Source: Ruminococcus_G sp964621905 (GTDB lineage Bacteria > Bacillota > Clostridia > Lachnospirales > Lachnospiraceae). Taken from it: a stretch of DNA of 64,000 nucleotides. Shown piece by piece: positions 1 to 9,349 of the stretch (its first letter is position 1; each line of letters begins with the position of its first letter). Location of the stretch: assembly GCA_964621905.1 (NCBI GenBank), contig CAZUNG010000014.1, positions 12,765 to 76,764 on the forward strand. Direction: 5' to 3'. The notes beneath the pieces were generated by a model. That model was given only the letters and a program-made list of their open reading frames with translations. It was not told the DNA's origin and ran no database searches. The position numbers were made by a program, and so were the translations under genes.

Positions 1-657
1 TTCCGAGGCCTTCTGCATCTTTTCCTCCAGCTCTTTCAATACAGACTTAAAGTTTCCGTTTAGAAACTCCAGCACACGATCGATATTTCTCCGATACTCT
101 TCTTTGGAAATGTAACCCTGGCACGGCGCCATACACTGACCGATATGATAATAGAGGCATGGGCGCTCCTTTCCCTGGTCCTTTGGAAGATTTTTGCTGC
201 AGGAACGTATCTTGTACAGCTTACGCATCAGTTCGATCGTATCCTTTATCGCGCCTGCACTCGTATAAGGCCCGTAATATTTACTTTTATCTTTCTGCAT
301 GCGGTGCGAAAAGAGCACCCTGGGGTACTCTTCCTGAATCGTCACTTTTATAAAAGGATAGCTTTTATCATCCTTCAGCATCGTATTGTACTTCGGACGA
401 TGCTCTTTGATCAGATTGCATTCCAGCACAAGCGCTTCCAGCTCTGAATCCGTGATAATATACTCAAAGCGGGCAATCTTCGTCACCATCTGCTCAATTT
501 TCACGCCTTTGTTTCTGCTGCTTTGAAAATATTGACGCACACGGTTTTTCAGACTGACCGCTTTTCCTACATAGATGATCTCATCCTTCTGATCATGCAT
601 AATATAGACTCCCGGCTTGGCCGGGAGTTTTTTTAATTCTTCATCCAGATTAAACAT
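1..657 (-). CDS. uvrC: UvrABC excinuclease subunit C, N-terminal part (cut by window edge)
   Basis: Makes the dual incision in nucleotide excision repair after UvrAB damage recognition. The first 219 residues are visible. A GIY-YIG nuclease domain spans about residues 13-95, with GVY at 16-18, YVGKA at 29-33, Arg39 and an acidic ELEALVLE stretch near 72-79. Four cysteines follow in the pattern C-x14-C-x7-C-x3-C (KIRSC...RPC...QCMAPC), the region known to hold an Fe-S cluster in UvrC. The ATG at 657 gives MFNLDEELKKLPAKPGVY, the usual UvrC start. It sits 2 bases after the ftsH stop, so translation is probably coupled. The reading frame is open to the left edge. Confidence 0.95.
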   Translation of the reverse strand, partial: MFNLDEELKKLPAKPGVYIMHDQKDEIIYVGKAVSLKNRVRQYFQSSRNKGVKIEQMVTKIARFEYIITDSELEALVLECNLIKEHRPKYNTMLKDDKSYPFIKVTIQEEYPRVLFSHRMQKDKSKYYGPYTSAGAIKDTIELMRKLYKIRSCSKNLPKDQGKERPCLYYHIGQCMAPCQGYISKEEYRRNIDRVLEFLNGNFKSVLKELEEKMQKASE

Positions 658-659
658 AA

Positions 660-2666
660 TTATGATTCCGTCTTTGTTGCAGGATCTTCGGTTATTATAC
701 GCTCCTCCTGTACAGCAGGCTGCTCTTTCGACACTGTATCAGACTCTTCATTCTCACTGACAAGTCCGGTCAGTTCGTGGTTTTTTCCCTCGGGTTCCTC
801 AATTCCATTCACCCTTCGGAATATTTCCATAAATTCTTTTCCGGTAATCGTCTCTTTCTCGATCAGGAATGCCGCAATTTTATCCAGTGCCTCTCTGTTG
901 CCGGCCAGCAGTTCTTTCGCCTTCTCATAGGATACGCGCAGCAGTTCCATTACTTCGTGGTCGATCTCCGTCGCGGTATCATCTCCGCAGTTCATCACTG
1001 TTCTTCCATCCAGATACTGATTCTCTGCACTCGCAAGACCCATCAGACCAAATTTCTCAGACATTCCATACTGGGTGATCATCGCCTTGGCAATGTTCGT
1101 CGCCTTCTCAATGTCATTGGCTGCACCCGTTGTAATATTCCCGAATACAATTTCCTCTGCCGCACGCCCTGCAAGAAGTCCTACCAGCATTGCTTCCAGC
1201 TCGCTTTTTGTATTCAGATACTTTTCTTCTTCCGGAACCTGCATCACGTAGCCGAGCGCCCCCATTGTCCTTGGGACAATGGTAATCTTCTGAACCGGTT
1301 CCGAGTCTTTTTGGAGTGCACTTACAAGCGCATGCCCCACCTCGTGGTAAGAGACAATTCTGCGTTCTTCCTGACTCAAAATGCGGTCTTTCTTTTCTTT
1401 TCCGACCAAAACGACCTCTACCGCCTCCAGCAGATCTTTCTGGGAGACAGCTTTTCTGCGGTTCTTTACCGCAAGAATCGCTGCCTCATTGATCATATTC
1501 GCCAGATCAGAGCCGACGGCACCTGATGTTGCGAGTGCGATCCCGTCAAGGTCAACAGTTTCATCCAGCAATACATTCTTTGCATGTACCTTCAGGATAT
1601 TGACACGTCCCTTTAAATCCGGGCGGTCTACGATGACACGGCGGTCAAAGCGCCCCGGACGCAGCAGTGCCGGGTCCAGAACCTCCGGACGGTTGGTTGC
1701 TGCCAAAATCAGCAGCCCCTTGGAAGTATCAAAGCCATCCATCTCCGCCAGCAGCTGGTTCAGCGTCTGCTCACGCTCATCATTGCCGCCTCCGTATCGA
1801 CTGTCACGGCTTTTGCCGATGGCATCGATCTCATCGATGAAAATAATGCACGGGGCATTCTTTTTCGCCTCCTCGAATAAGTCTCTCACTCGTGACGCCC
1901 CGACGCCTACAAACATTTCCACAAAATCCGAACCGGACAGAGAGAAAAACGGCACGTGCGCCTCACCGGCAACAGCCTTTGCAAGCAGCGTCTTGCCGGT
2001 TCCCGGAGGTCCCACAAGCAGCGCTCCTTTTGGAAGCTTGGCACCAATCGCTGTATATTTGGTCGGGTTATGCAGAAAGTCGACAACCTCCTGAAGAGAT
2101 TCCTTGGCTTCATCCTGTCCTGCCACATCCTTAAATGTGACACCTGTTTCTTTCTGGACATAGGCCTTTGCTTTGCTCTTGCCGACTCCGCCCATCATGC
2201 CTCCGCCTTTGTTTAAATGCTTCATCAGGAAAGAAAGTCCCACAAACATCAGCACAATCGGCAGTACAAGACTTACGATTGTAGACAGTATGGAAGCCGT
2301 CATGTTTGGTTCTTTTTTCTCAAACACGATGTCTTTCCCTTCCAGACGCTTGGTCAGGGCACTGCCGTCTTCTGTCATGACAACCGTATAATTAAATTCA
2401 ATTCCCTGGATCTTCTGCTCTTTCGGAGTGATTGTCAATTTGTCAGATTCCTGAACTACCTTGGAAATTTCACCGTTGTCTACCATTTCGATAAATTTAT
2501 CATAGGTAATTTCCTGATTTGCCGATCCACTTAAAAACACACTGAACACATTCCATAAAACCAGAATAACCAGCGTGCTGATCAGCAGGATAAGCAGGGA
2601 CTGCCTGTTTTTCGGTCCATTGCCGCCAGGCCCTTCCGGCTTTGTATTTTTGGGGTTTTGTTCCAT
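660..2666 (-). CDS. ftsH: ATP-dependent zinc metalloprotease FtsH (first of two copies)
   Basis: Membrane-bound AAA+ protease that extracts and degrades membrane and regulatory proteins. The 668 residues show a short basic N-terminus, membrane segments at about 23-45 and 124-147 flanking an extracytoplasmic domain, Walker A GPPGTGKT at 219-226, Walker B IIFIDEID near 274-281, an arginine-finger region LLRPGRFDRR, and the zinc site HEVGH at 441-445 (commonly HEAGH). An acidic, low-complexity tail of about 45 residues follows the protease domain. The start has a good AAGGAGG site. A second, clearly different FtsH is encoded at 44441-46270 within the tilS-hpt cluster, so this copy next to uvrC is probably the accessory paralogue. 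Divergent from the DUF1846 gene. Confidence 0.97.
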   Translation of the reverse strand: MEQNPKNTKPEGPGGNGPKNRQSLLILLISTLVILVLWNVFSVFLSGSANQEITYDKFIEMVDNGEISKVVQESDKLTITPKEQKIQGIEFNYTVVMTEDGSALTKRLEGKDIVFEKKEPNMTASILSTIVSLVLPIVLMFVGLSFLMKHLNKGGGMMGGVGKSKAKAYVQKETGVTFKDVAGQDEAKESLQEVVDFLHNPTKYTAIGAKLPKGALLVGPPGTGKTLLAKAVAGEAHVPFFSLSGSDFVEMFVGVGASRVRDLFEEAKKNAPCIIFIDEIDAIGKSRDSRYGGGNDEREQTLNQLLAEMDGFDTSKGLLILAATNRPEVLDPALLRPGRFDRRVIVDRPDLKGRVNILKVHAKNVLLDETVDLDGIALATSGAVGSDLANMINEAAILAVKNRRKAVSQKDLLEAVEVVLVGKEKKDRILSQEERRIVSYHEVGHALVSALQKDSEPVQKITIVPRTMGALGYVMQVPEEEKYLNTKSELEAMLVGLLAGRAAEEIVFGNITTGAANDIEKATNIAKAMITQYGMSEKFGLMGLASAENQYLDGRTVMNCGDDTATEIDHEVMELLRVSYEKAKELLAGNREALDKIAAFLIEKETITGKEFMEIFRRVNGIEEPEGKNHELTGLVSENEESDTVSKEQPAVQEERIITEDPATKTES

Positions 2667-2696
2667 TCTTTATCCTCCTTGTAATAACACCTTCTA

Positions 2697-2725
2697 ATTA
2701 TAAAGATTATACCCGGATAAATCAA
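2697..2725 (-). promoter_or_regulatory. Sigma-A promoter of the first ftsH
   Basis: Reading leftward: TTGATT (2720-2725), a 17-base spacer, then TATAAT (2697-2702), about 30 bases upstream of the ftsH ATG at 2666. A near-perfect vegetative promoter. Confidence 0.7.
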
Positions 2726-2863
2726 TACGCAGTTTGTGAAAAGCCGGACACAATTCTAAACTTTTCCTAAAAAAATAAGAATTGTCACTGGCACTGTTAT
2801 TCTCTCTTGTAGTATACTGTTTTCATAGATAAATCATACAACATGGAAGCGAGAAGGAAACAT

Positions 2864-4342
2864 ATGAAAAAAGGATTTGACAATGAAAAATATCTGGACA
2901 TGCAGTCCCGCCATATCAGGGAGCGCATCTCTCAGTTTGACGATAAACTTTACCTGGAATTTGGCGGCAAACTTTTTGACGATTATCATGCGGCCCGCGT
3001 TCTCCCGGGCTTTGAACCGGACAGTAAGCTCCGTATGCTGCTCCAACTTGCCGATCAGGCCGAAATTGTGATTACCATCAATGCCTCGGATATTGAAAAA
3101 AACAAAGTACGCGGTGATCTTGGCATCACATATGATACGGATGTGCTTCGTCTGATTGATGAGTTCCGGGATATAGGGCTTTTTGTCGGCAGTGTCGTGA
3201 TCACGCAGTATTCCGGGCAGGACAGCGCACTGCATTTTAAATCCCGCCTGGAAAAAATGGGGATCCCCGTCTACATCCATTATATTATCGACGGTTACCC
3301 ATCCAATATTCCGCTGATCGTCAGTGAACAGGGATATGGGAAAAACGATTATATCAAAACGACTCGTCCCCTTGTTGTCGTAACGGCACCGGGACCCGGC
3401 AGCGGAAAGATGGCGACCTGCCTGTCGCAGCTGTATCACGAACATAAGCGGGGCATCTGTGCCGGATATGCAAAATTTGAAACATTTCCGATCTGGAATA
3501 TTCCGCTGAAGCACCCGGTCAATCTCGCTTATGAAGCGGCGACTGCCGATCTTAATGATGTCAACATGATCGATCCGTTCCACCTTGACGCATACAATGT
3601 GACGACTGTCAACTATAACCGGGACGTTGAGATCTTTCCGGTCTTAAATGCTATTTTTGAACGTATTTTCGGAAAAAGCCCTTATAAATCTCCGACCGAT
3701 ATGGGCGTCAATATGGCGGGCAACTGCATCTTTGACGACGAAGCCTGCCGTGCAGCATCCTGCCAGGAAATCCTGCGCCGCTATTACCATGCGCTCGCGG
3801 ACATCGCCGCCGGAGCGGACAAGGAAGAAGAAGCCTTCAAAATTGAGCTGATTATGAAACAGGCACAGATTTCCACGGAAGACCGCCGTGTCATTGCTCC
3901 CGCTCTGGAACGTGCAAAGGCCACCGGTGCACCCGCTGCCGCAATCGAACTTGAAGACGGAACGATTATTACCGGCAAAACTTCCCGACTCCTCGGTGCG
4001 TGTTCAGCGCTTCTGCTGAATGCATTGAAACATCTGGCAGGCATCGAACACAACAAACACGTGATTTCACCGGAAGCGATCGCCCCGATCTCTCGCCTGA
4101 AGACAAAGTATCTCGGAAGCATCAATCCACGGCTGCATATGGATGAAGTGCTGATTGCACTCTCGACCTCTGCTGCGTCCGACCGCTGCGCGCAGCTGGC
4201 TCTTGAACAGCTTCCGAAGCTGGCCGGATGCCAGGTGCACAGCTCTGTTATTCTGTCCTCTGTGGATATGAAGCTGTTCAACAGACTATCGGTTCAGGTC
4301 ACAACGGAACCTCAGTACGAAAATAAACAATTATTTTTCTGA
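2864..4342 (+). CDS. DUF1846 family protein
   Basis: Cytoplasmic protein of 492 residues matching the DUF1846 family, common in Clostridia and lactic acid bacteria; its biochemical role is not settled. Visible features are the family-like start MKKGFDNEKYLDMQSRHIRE, a glycine-rich segment TAPGPGSGKMATCLSQLY near residues 180-200 that resembles a nucleotide-binding loop, and a DMGVNMAGNCI motif. An in-frame ATG lies at 2843, but the AGAAGG ribosome site ends about 6 bases before the ATG at 2864, so the latter is chosen. Transcribed divergently from ftsH and 92 bases upstream of pyrG, which has its own promoter. Confidence 0.85.
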   Translation: MKKGFDNEKYLDMQSRHIRERISQFDDKLYLEFGGKLFDDYHAARVLPGFEPDSKLRMLLQLADQAEIVITINASDIEKNKVRGDLGITYDTDVLRLIDEFRDIGLFVGSVVITQYSGQDSALHFKSRLEKMGIPVYIHYIIDGYPSNIPLIVSEQGYGKNDYIKTTRPLVVVTAPGPGSGKMATCLSQLYHEHKRGICAGYAKFETFPIWNIPLKHPVNLAYEAATADLNDVNMIDPFHLDAYNVTTVNYNRDVEIFPVLNAIFERIFGKSPYKSPTDMGVNMAGNCIFDDEACRAASCQEILRRYYHALADIAAGADKEEEAFKIELIMKQAQISTEDRRVIAPALERAKATGAPAAAIELEDGTIITGKTSRLLGACSALLLNALKHLAGIEHNKHVISPEAIAPISRLKTKYLGSINPRLHMDEVLIALSTSAASDRCAQLALEQLPKLAGCQVHSSVILSSVDMKLFNRLSVQVTTEPQYENKQLFF

Positions 4343-4358
4343 CAAAATAAAATTTTTA

Positions 4359-4388
4359 TTGTATTATCCTCCCGAATTGTTGTATACT
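4359..4388 (+). promoter_or_regulatory. Promoter of pyrG
   Basis: TTGTAT (4359-4364), 18-base spacer, TATACT (4383-4388), 46 bases before the pyrG ATG. No initial run of G is seen at the likely start point, so the CTP-sensing reiterative-transcription attenuator known from Bacillus pyrG is not evident here. Confidence 0.55.
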
Positions 4389-4434
4389 ATTTCAGTATTT
4401 TTTTAACTTACGCAAATTAAAAAGGAGGAGAATT

Positions 4435-6045
4435 ATGCCAGTAAAATATGTATTTGTGACGGGCGGCGTTGTATCCGGCCTTGGAAAGGGCATTACCGCC
4501 GCTTCCCTCGGCCGTCTTTTAAAGGCCCGGGGCTACAAAGTAACCATGCAGAAATTTGACCCGTATATCAACATCGACCCCGGAACTATGAACCCCATAC
4601 AGCACGGCGAGGTCTTCGTGACAGACGACGGCGCGGAGACAGACCTGGATCTCGGACATTATGAACGCTTTATCGATGAGAACCTGGACAAGAACTCTAA
4701 CGTCACAACAGGAAAAATTTACTGGTCTGTACTGCAAAAAGAACGCCGCGGCGATTTCGGCGGAGGTACTGTCCAGGTTATTCCACACATCACGAACGAA
4801 ATCAAAAGCCGTTTTTACCGCAATTTCACCTCTGAAGATACACGGATTGCCATCATCGAAGTCGGCGGAACGGTTGGCGATATCGAAAGCCAGCCATTCC
4901 TCGAGGCAATCCGCCAGTTCCAGCACGATGTGGGACATGAAAATGCTATCCTGATCCACGTCACCCTGATTCCTTATCTGAAAGCCTCCGGCGAGATGAA
5001 GACAAAACCTACCCAGGCCAGCGTCAAAGAACTGCAGGGTATGGGAATTCAGCCTGATATCATCGTATGCCGTTCTGAACTTCCGCTCGACCAAAAGATC
5101 AAAGACAAGATCGCTCTGTTTTGCAACGTTCCAAGCAACCATGTACTGCAAAACCTCGATGTGGAATATCTGTACGAAGCCCCCCTTGCAATGGAGCAGG
5201 AACACCTGGCACAGGTTGCCTGTGAATCTCTGCATCTGAAATGCCCCGAGCCAGACTTAAGTGACTGGATCTCTATGGTCAATGCACTGCGCAATCCCAC
5301 ACAGGATGTAACCATCGCGCTGGTCGGCAAATATATTTCCCTGCATGATGCATATATCAGTGTCGTTGAAGCTCTGAAACATGGGGGCATTGCGACCCAT
5401 GCGACCGTCACCGTTAAGTGGATAGATTCCGAACTCCTGGACAGTAAGAATGCTGAAAAGATGCTGGAAGATGTCGATGGAATCCTCGTCCCCGGAGGTT
5501 TCGGAGACCGTGGAATCGAAGGAAAGATTCAGGCAATCCGATACGCAAGGGAGCATAAGGTTCCTTTCCTTGGGATCTGTCTCGGAATGCAGCTGTCAAT
5601 CGTAGAGTTTGCCCGGGATGTTCTCGGCTACTTAGATGCTCACAGTATTGAGCTTGATCCAACTACTGTGCATCCGGTCATCGCGCTGATGCCCGATCAA
5701 AGCGGCGTGGAGGATATCGGCGGAACACTTCGGCTCGGCGCTTACCCCTGTGTTCTGGACAAATCATCCAAATCCTATAAACTATACGGAAACGAGACAA
5801 TTTACGAACGACACCGGCACCGTTATGAGGTCAATAACGACTACAGGCGTGTACTTACCGAGCATGGCATGACGCTCTCAGGCCTCTCTCCGGACGGCCG
5901 TATTGTAGAGATGATAGAGCTGAAGGAGCATCCGTTTTTCATCGCAACGCAGGCACACCCTGAGCTGAAATCAAGGCCAAACCGCCCGCATCCTTTGTTT
6001 AAAGGACTGGTTGCGGCTGCACTTGCCAACAAAAAAACAACCTGA
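4435..6045 (+). CDS. pyrG: CTP synthase
   Basis: Converts UTP to CTP with ATP and glutamine, the last step of pyrimidine nucleotide synthesis. The 536 residues are full length. The N-terminal synthetase domain has the P-loop GGVVSGLGKGI at 10-20. The C-terminal class I glutamine amidotransferase has an oxyanion segment PGGFGDRG, the nucleophile Cys382 in FLGICLGMQ, and the His/Glu segment AHPE near the end. RBS AAAAGGAGG lies 7 bases from the ATG. It is preceded by its own promoter and meets the antiporter remnant tail to tail. Confidence 0.98.
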   Translation: MPVKYVFVTGGVVSGLGKGITAASLGRLLKARGYKVTMQKFDPYINIDPGTMNPIQHGEVFVTDDGAETDLDLGHYERFIDENLDKNSNVTTGKIYWSVLQKERRGDFGGGTVQVIPHITNEIKSRFYRNFTSEDTRIAIIEVGGTVGDIESQPFLEAIRQFQHDVGHENAILIHVTLIPYLKASGEMKTKPTQASVKELQGMGIQPDIIVCRSELPLDQKIKDKIALFCNVPSNHVLQNLDVEYLYEAPLAMEQEHLAQVACESLHLKCPEPDLSDWISMVNALRNPTQDVTIALVGKYISLHDAYISVVEALKHGGIATHATVTVKWIDSELLDSKNAEKMLEDVDGILVPGGFGDRGIEGKIQAIRYAREHKVPFLGICLGMQLSIVEFARDVLGYLDAHSIELDPTTVHPVIALMPDQSGVEDIGGTLRLGAYPCVLDKSSKSYKLYGNETIYERHRHRYEVNNDYRRVLTEHGMTLSGLSPDGRIVEMIELKEHPFFIATQAHPELKSRPNRPHPLFKGLVAAALANKKTT

Positions 6046-6049
6046 TCAG

Positions 6050-6616
6050 CCATTTTTGTCTTTTCTGTCCGAAACACTTCCACTGTGAAAAACCGGAAAT
6101 TTTGCACAGGCGGGTCCGATCATTTCATAGAGCACAGAAGACGAGAGTATGATCCTCAGCAGCTGGTTTCCAACGGCCGGCGACAATATTCGCTGACCGA
6201 GGGTGGCCAGTCCGCTGGAAACGCCCGCCATTAGAATCAGAGGGGACAACAGCCGATGCAAAACTAAAAGCCAGCAGACAGACCGCATCATCAAGGGTTA
6301 CCACCTGCAGAAGAATACGTACAAACTCTCCCCGCGCGTGATCCTGTTTGATTGTCATAATCGTACTGACAGGAGCTGTCGCCGTGGCAACGGCTCCTAA
6401 CAGAAGGGCTAAGTCCATATGGACGGGCAGTGAAGAACCAATCAGTCCCAACCCGCTCGGCCCTATCGAAATTCCCGCGACAATATAACCGGTGACTTTC
6501 GGAACACATAAGAAACCTGCTATTTTGGTAACGAGTAATCCTGAAACCTGAATAATGCAAAGCGCCAACAGGATACCGGCAGTTCCATCCTGCTGCAGCT
6601 GCTGGAAGAATGACCT
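6050..6616 (-). pseudogene. Degraded cation/proton antiporter (CPA2/KefB-like) remnant
   Basis: Two adjoining reading frames carry pieces of one Na+/H+ or K+/H+ antiporter. One (6125-6568) reads through an N-terminal transmembrane segment (KVTGYIVAGISIGPSGLGLI) and then jumps straight to the mid-protein ion-pathway segment (ALLLGAVATATAPVSTIMTI, then TLDDAVCLLAF). This implies an internal deletion of roughly a hundred residues between GLIG and ALLLGA. The other frame (6046-6294) carries the C-terminal helix ending YEMIGPACAKF, so there is also at least one frameshift. No intact start or full set of membrane helices remains. Family membership follows from motif order; the deletion size is inferred. 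Confidence 0.7.
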
Positions 6617-6635
6617 TTGATCACCTCCACCTGAT

Positions 6636-6690
6636 CCGCAAAAAAGCGGAAGCGCCGTATAACAACTGTCAAATAGTTATTTCACGGCGC
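6636..6690 (-). terminator. Hairpin downstream of the polyferredoxin gene
   Basis: GCGCCGT (6652-6658) pairs with ACGGCGC (6684-6690), extended by ATAAC/GTTAT inside. Reading leftward a run of six T follows within about 10 bases, inside a second small stem CCGC/GCGG. This fits a terminator for the gene ending at 6713. Confidence 0.45.
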
Positions 6691-6712
6691 TCACTATGTA
6701 TTATCTTACTGA

Positions 6713-7102
6713 TTAATCTTCTTTAATTGCAAGAACATCCATTGGACAGGCTTTTACACAGATACCACAGGCACTGCATTTTCCTGCAGCTTCACTGTCT
6801 GCAGCTTTTACCATCACATGAAATGGACATACATCCACACATTTTCCACATCCGGTACATTTTTTCTTGTCAACCATGTAAACACCTTTTGCATTCTGTG
6901 TGATTGCTCCCGCTTCACAGGCTTCTGCACATTTGCCACACTGCGGACATGCCAGAACCTGAGGAGAACCGTCTTTCTTCGCTCCAATCTGCAGATATGC
7001 AACGGATACATCCGGTCTTTTGTAAAAGGCCTGTGAACAGGCATTTGCACACTCAAGACAAGCCATACATGCGTCTTTATTCACCGCTACTAATTTTTTC
7101 AT
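6713..7102 (-). CDS. Polyferredoxin with four [4Fe-4S] sites
   Basis: Small cytoplasmic electron carrier of 129 residues. Sixteen cysteines form four Cx2Cx2Cx3C motifs at 12-22, 52-62, 82-92 and 109-119, enough for four [4Fe-4S] clusters; this layout resembles the CooF/HycB-type electron-transfer subunits. No membrane segment, signal or catalytic domain is present, and no partner oxidoreductase lies beside it, so its donor and acceptor are unknown. The start has an AGGAGG site 6 bases upstream. It lies downstream of galE but has its own strong promoter overlapped by a palindrome. Confidence 0.9.
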   Translation of the reverse strand: MKKLVAVNKDACMACLECANACSQAFYKRPDVSVAYLQIGAKKDGSPQVLACPQCGKCAEACEAGAITQNAKGVYMVDKKKCTGCGKCVDVCPFHVMVKAADSEAAGKCSACGICVKACPMDVLAIKED

Positions 7103-7146
7103 TGTAAACCTCCTGTAGTATATGATTTTATTGATATTATTTCTCC

Positions 7147-7184
7147 ATAATCCCTATTATATAGGATTATTCGTCGGTATTCAA
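7147..7184 (-). promoter_or_regulatory. Ferredoxin promoter with overlapping palindrome
   Basis: Reading leftward: TTGAAT (7179-7184), 17-base spacer, TATAAT (7156-7161). A perfect 7-base inverted repeat ATAATCC (7147-7153)/GGATTAT (7164-7170) with a 10-base centre brackets the -10 box, where a repressor would block polymerase. Confidence 0.6.
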
Positions 7185-7235
7185 CAAAAAATACAGCGAT
7201 TTATAAAATTATATTGTGCAAAGTTTTTAATGTTC

Positions 7236-8252
7236 TCAGGATTCATACCCATCAGGGTTCATCGACTGCCATCTCCAGGAATCGGCACACATCTCTTCAA
7301 TTCCAAAACGGGCCTTCCATCCAAGTTCACGCTCCGCTTTCGACGGATCTGCATAACAGGCAGCAATATCACCTGCTCTTCTCGGCTTAATTTCGTAAGG
7401 AATCTGTTTCCCGCTCGCTTTTTCATATGCCTTTACTACATCCAGTACGCTGTAGCCGATACCGGTTCCCAGATTATATACGGCAACTCCCTTTGATGAC
7501 TCCAGTTTCTCAAGCGCTTTCACATGACCATTTGCCAGATCAACCACATGGATATAGTCACGGACACCGGTTCCGTCCGGGGTATCATAGTCCTTCCCAA
7601 ACACCCCCAGGCATGTTAACTTTCCAACAGCTACCTGAGCGATATAGGGCACAAGATTGTTCGGTATGCCCTTCGGGTCTTCCCCGATAAGACCCGACTC
7701 ATGAGCTCCAATCGGATTAAAATAACGCAGCAGCATCACATTCCACCTGGAGTCCCCCACATTTAAATCCGTCAGGATCTGTTCAAGCATGCCCTTCGTC
7801 TGTCCGTAAGGATTCGTAATCTGGCCTTTGGGGCACTCTTCCGTGATCGGCACAAAAGCCGGATCTCCGTATACTGTCGCAGATGAACTGAATACAATCT
7901 GAAAACAGTTATGGCTGCGCATCACATCACACAGGATGAGTGTACCCGTAATATTATTATAATAGTACTCGAGCGGTCTCTGGACAGATTCGCCCACCGC
8001 CTTCAGACCTGCAAAATGAATCACCGCATCGATACTTTCAGCATCAAATACCTGCTCGACAAACGGACGGTCCAACAGATCCCCCTGGTAGAATACAGGC
8101 TGCTTTCCTGAAATACGGGCGATTCTCTCCACCGCTTTCGGGCTGGAGTTACACAGATTATCCAGGATCACAACATCATATCCATGATTTAACAGCTCCA
8201 CGCAGGTATGACTTCCGATATAACCCGCACCGCCGGTTACTAAAATTTTCAT
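7236..8252 (-). CDS. galE: UDP-glucose 4-epimerase
   Basis: Interconverts UDP-glucose and UDP-galactose (Leloir pathway and glycan precursor supply). The 338 residues are full length for the extended short-chain dehydrogenase fold. The NAD-binding GGAGYIGSH lies at 8-16, the SSSATVYG strand carries the conserved serine, and the YxxxK pair is Tyr149/Lys153 in NPYGQTK. ATG at 8252 has an AGGAGGAG site. Divergent from a LysR-type regulator with 160 bases between them, so that regulator may act here, though no other galactose genes are nearby. Confidence 0.97.
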   Translation of the reverse strand: MKILVTGGAGYIGSHTCVELLNHGYDVVILDNLCNSSPKAVERIARISGKQPVFYQGDLLDRPFVEQVFDAESIDAVIHFAGLKAVGESVQRPLEYYYNNITGTLILCDVMRSHNCFQIVFSSSATVYGDPAFVPITEECPKGQITNPYGQTKGMLEQILTDLNVGDSRWNVMLLRYFNPIGAHESGLIGEDPKGIPNNLVPYIAQVAVGKLTCLGVFGKDYDTPDGTGVRDYIHVVDLANGHVKALEKLESSKGVAVYNLGTGIGYSVLDVVKAYEKASGKQIPYEIKPRRAGDIAACYADPSKAERELGWKARFGIEEMCADSWRWQSMNPDGYES

Positions 8253-8292
8253 AACGCTCCTCCTATTTGTGTAACGGTATGTTTACCTGCTT

Positions 8293-8301
8293 ATTATACC
8301 A
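8293..8301 (-). promoter_or_regulatory. Extended -10 promoter of galE
   Basis: Leftward TGGTATAAT, an extended -10 element, 41 bases before the galE start. The -35 position (TGTGTG) is poor, as is usual for extended -10 promoters or activator-dependent ones. Confidence 0.5.
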
Positions 8302-8412
8302 CAGACCGGCTAATACACACAGTTTTTTTTGCTGTGCTATTGTTATCCGGGCTGCTGTTCTGATACAATACCTTTATCATATATCATCTTTATCCGAAGG
8401 AGAGGAACCCCA

Positions 8413-9345
8413 ATGACCTTACGCCATCTTCGCATTTTCATAGCAGTCGCCGAAACAAAGAGTATGAGTGAAGCGGCCCGCCAGTGTTTCATCACGCAGC
8501 CTACCGTCAGCCAGACGATCCATGAACTGGAGGAGCACTATCACACACAATTATTTGAGCGCCTGTCCAGAAAACTTTATATCACCGATTCCGGCACTCG
8601 GCTTTTATCTTATGCCCGGCAGGTTGTTGACCAGTTTCAGATACTGGAACACAGTATGCTGGACGATCCCGCCCGGGAGATCCTTCATATCGGCGCCACC
8701 ATCACTGTCGGCACCTGTCTCCTGCCGCAGATCCTGAACGATTTTGAAGATAAAATACAGAATGTGGACACGTATGCCTGCATCAGCAATACCGCTGAAA
8801 TTGAGCAAAAATTGCTGGATTCCAGCCTGGATATCGGCATCGTCGAGGGAAATGTACAGTCCCCTGAACTGGTTGCCATCCCGATGATTGAAGATTACCT
8901 TGTTCTCGTCTGTGACCGAACCCATCCGTTTGCCAGCCGAAAGATTATCAGGGCGGAGGAACTGGAACACGAGAAATTCGTGATGCGTGAATCCGGCAGC
9001 GGAACCCGTGCACTGTTTGAACATTATCTGCACCGCCATAACCTGCAGGTTACAATTGGCTGGGAGGCCAACAGTCCTCTGGCGATCCGAAATGCCATCC
9101 TGTACAACCGGGGGCTCTCCGTCATCTCCGTCCGCCTGTTTGAGCAGGAAATCCTGGCAGGGGATATCCGCGTGATATGCCTGGATTCAAGAGAATGGGA
9201 ACGAACCTTTAAACTTGTCTATCACAAGAACAAATATCTGACCCCTTCCATAGAAGCCATACGCGGCATCCTGCACAATTACCGCAGACCCGATTTTCTG
9301 GACGGTATCAAAGTCGGGCTGCTGCAGGACTCAATATATGAATAG
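8413..9345 (+). CDS. LysR family transcriptional regulator
   Basis: DNA-binding regulator of 310 residues. The N-terminal winged helix-turn-helix begins MTLRHLRIFIAVAETKSMSE and includes AARQCFITQPTVSQTIHELE, the family's recognition region. A C-terminal periplasmic-binding-protein-like effector domain follows (residues about 90-300). An upstream in-frame ATG at 8329 would add 28 residues with no homology. The AAGGAGAGG site and the canonical start favour 8413. It faces galE divergently, the usual position for a LysR controlling its neighbour. Ligand unknown. Ends 4 bases from the convergent LRR gene. Confidence 0.92.
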   Translation: MTLRHLRIFIAVAETKSMSEAARQCFITQPTVSQTIHELEEHYHTQLFERLSRKLYITDSGTRLLSYARQVVDQFQILEHSMLDDPAREILHIGATITVGTCLLPQILNDFEDKIQNVDTYACISNTAEIEQKLLDSSLDIGIVEGNVQSPELVAIPMIEDYLVLVCDRTHPFASRKIIRAEELEHEKFVMRESGSGTRALFEHYLHRHNLQVTIGWEANSPLAIRNAILYNRGLSVISVRLFEQEILAGDIRVICLDSREWERTFKLVYHKNKYLTPSIEAIRGILHNYRRPDFLDGIKVGLLQDSIYE

Positions 9346-9349
9346 TATT

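Noticed and set aside
2782..2818. Promoter for the DUF1846 gene (TTGTCA with TATACT)
   Set aside because: The spacer would be 25 bases, too long for sigma-A. A real promoter probably uses this -10 with an unclear -35, so I did not list it.
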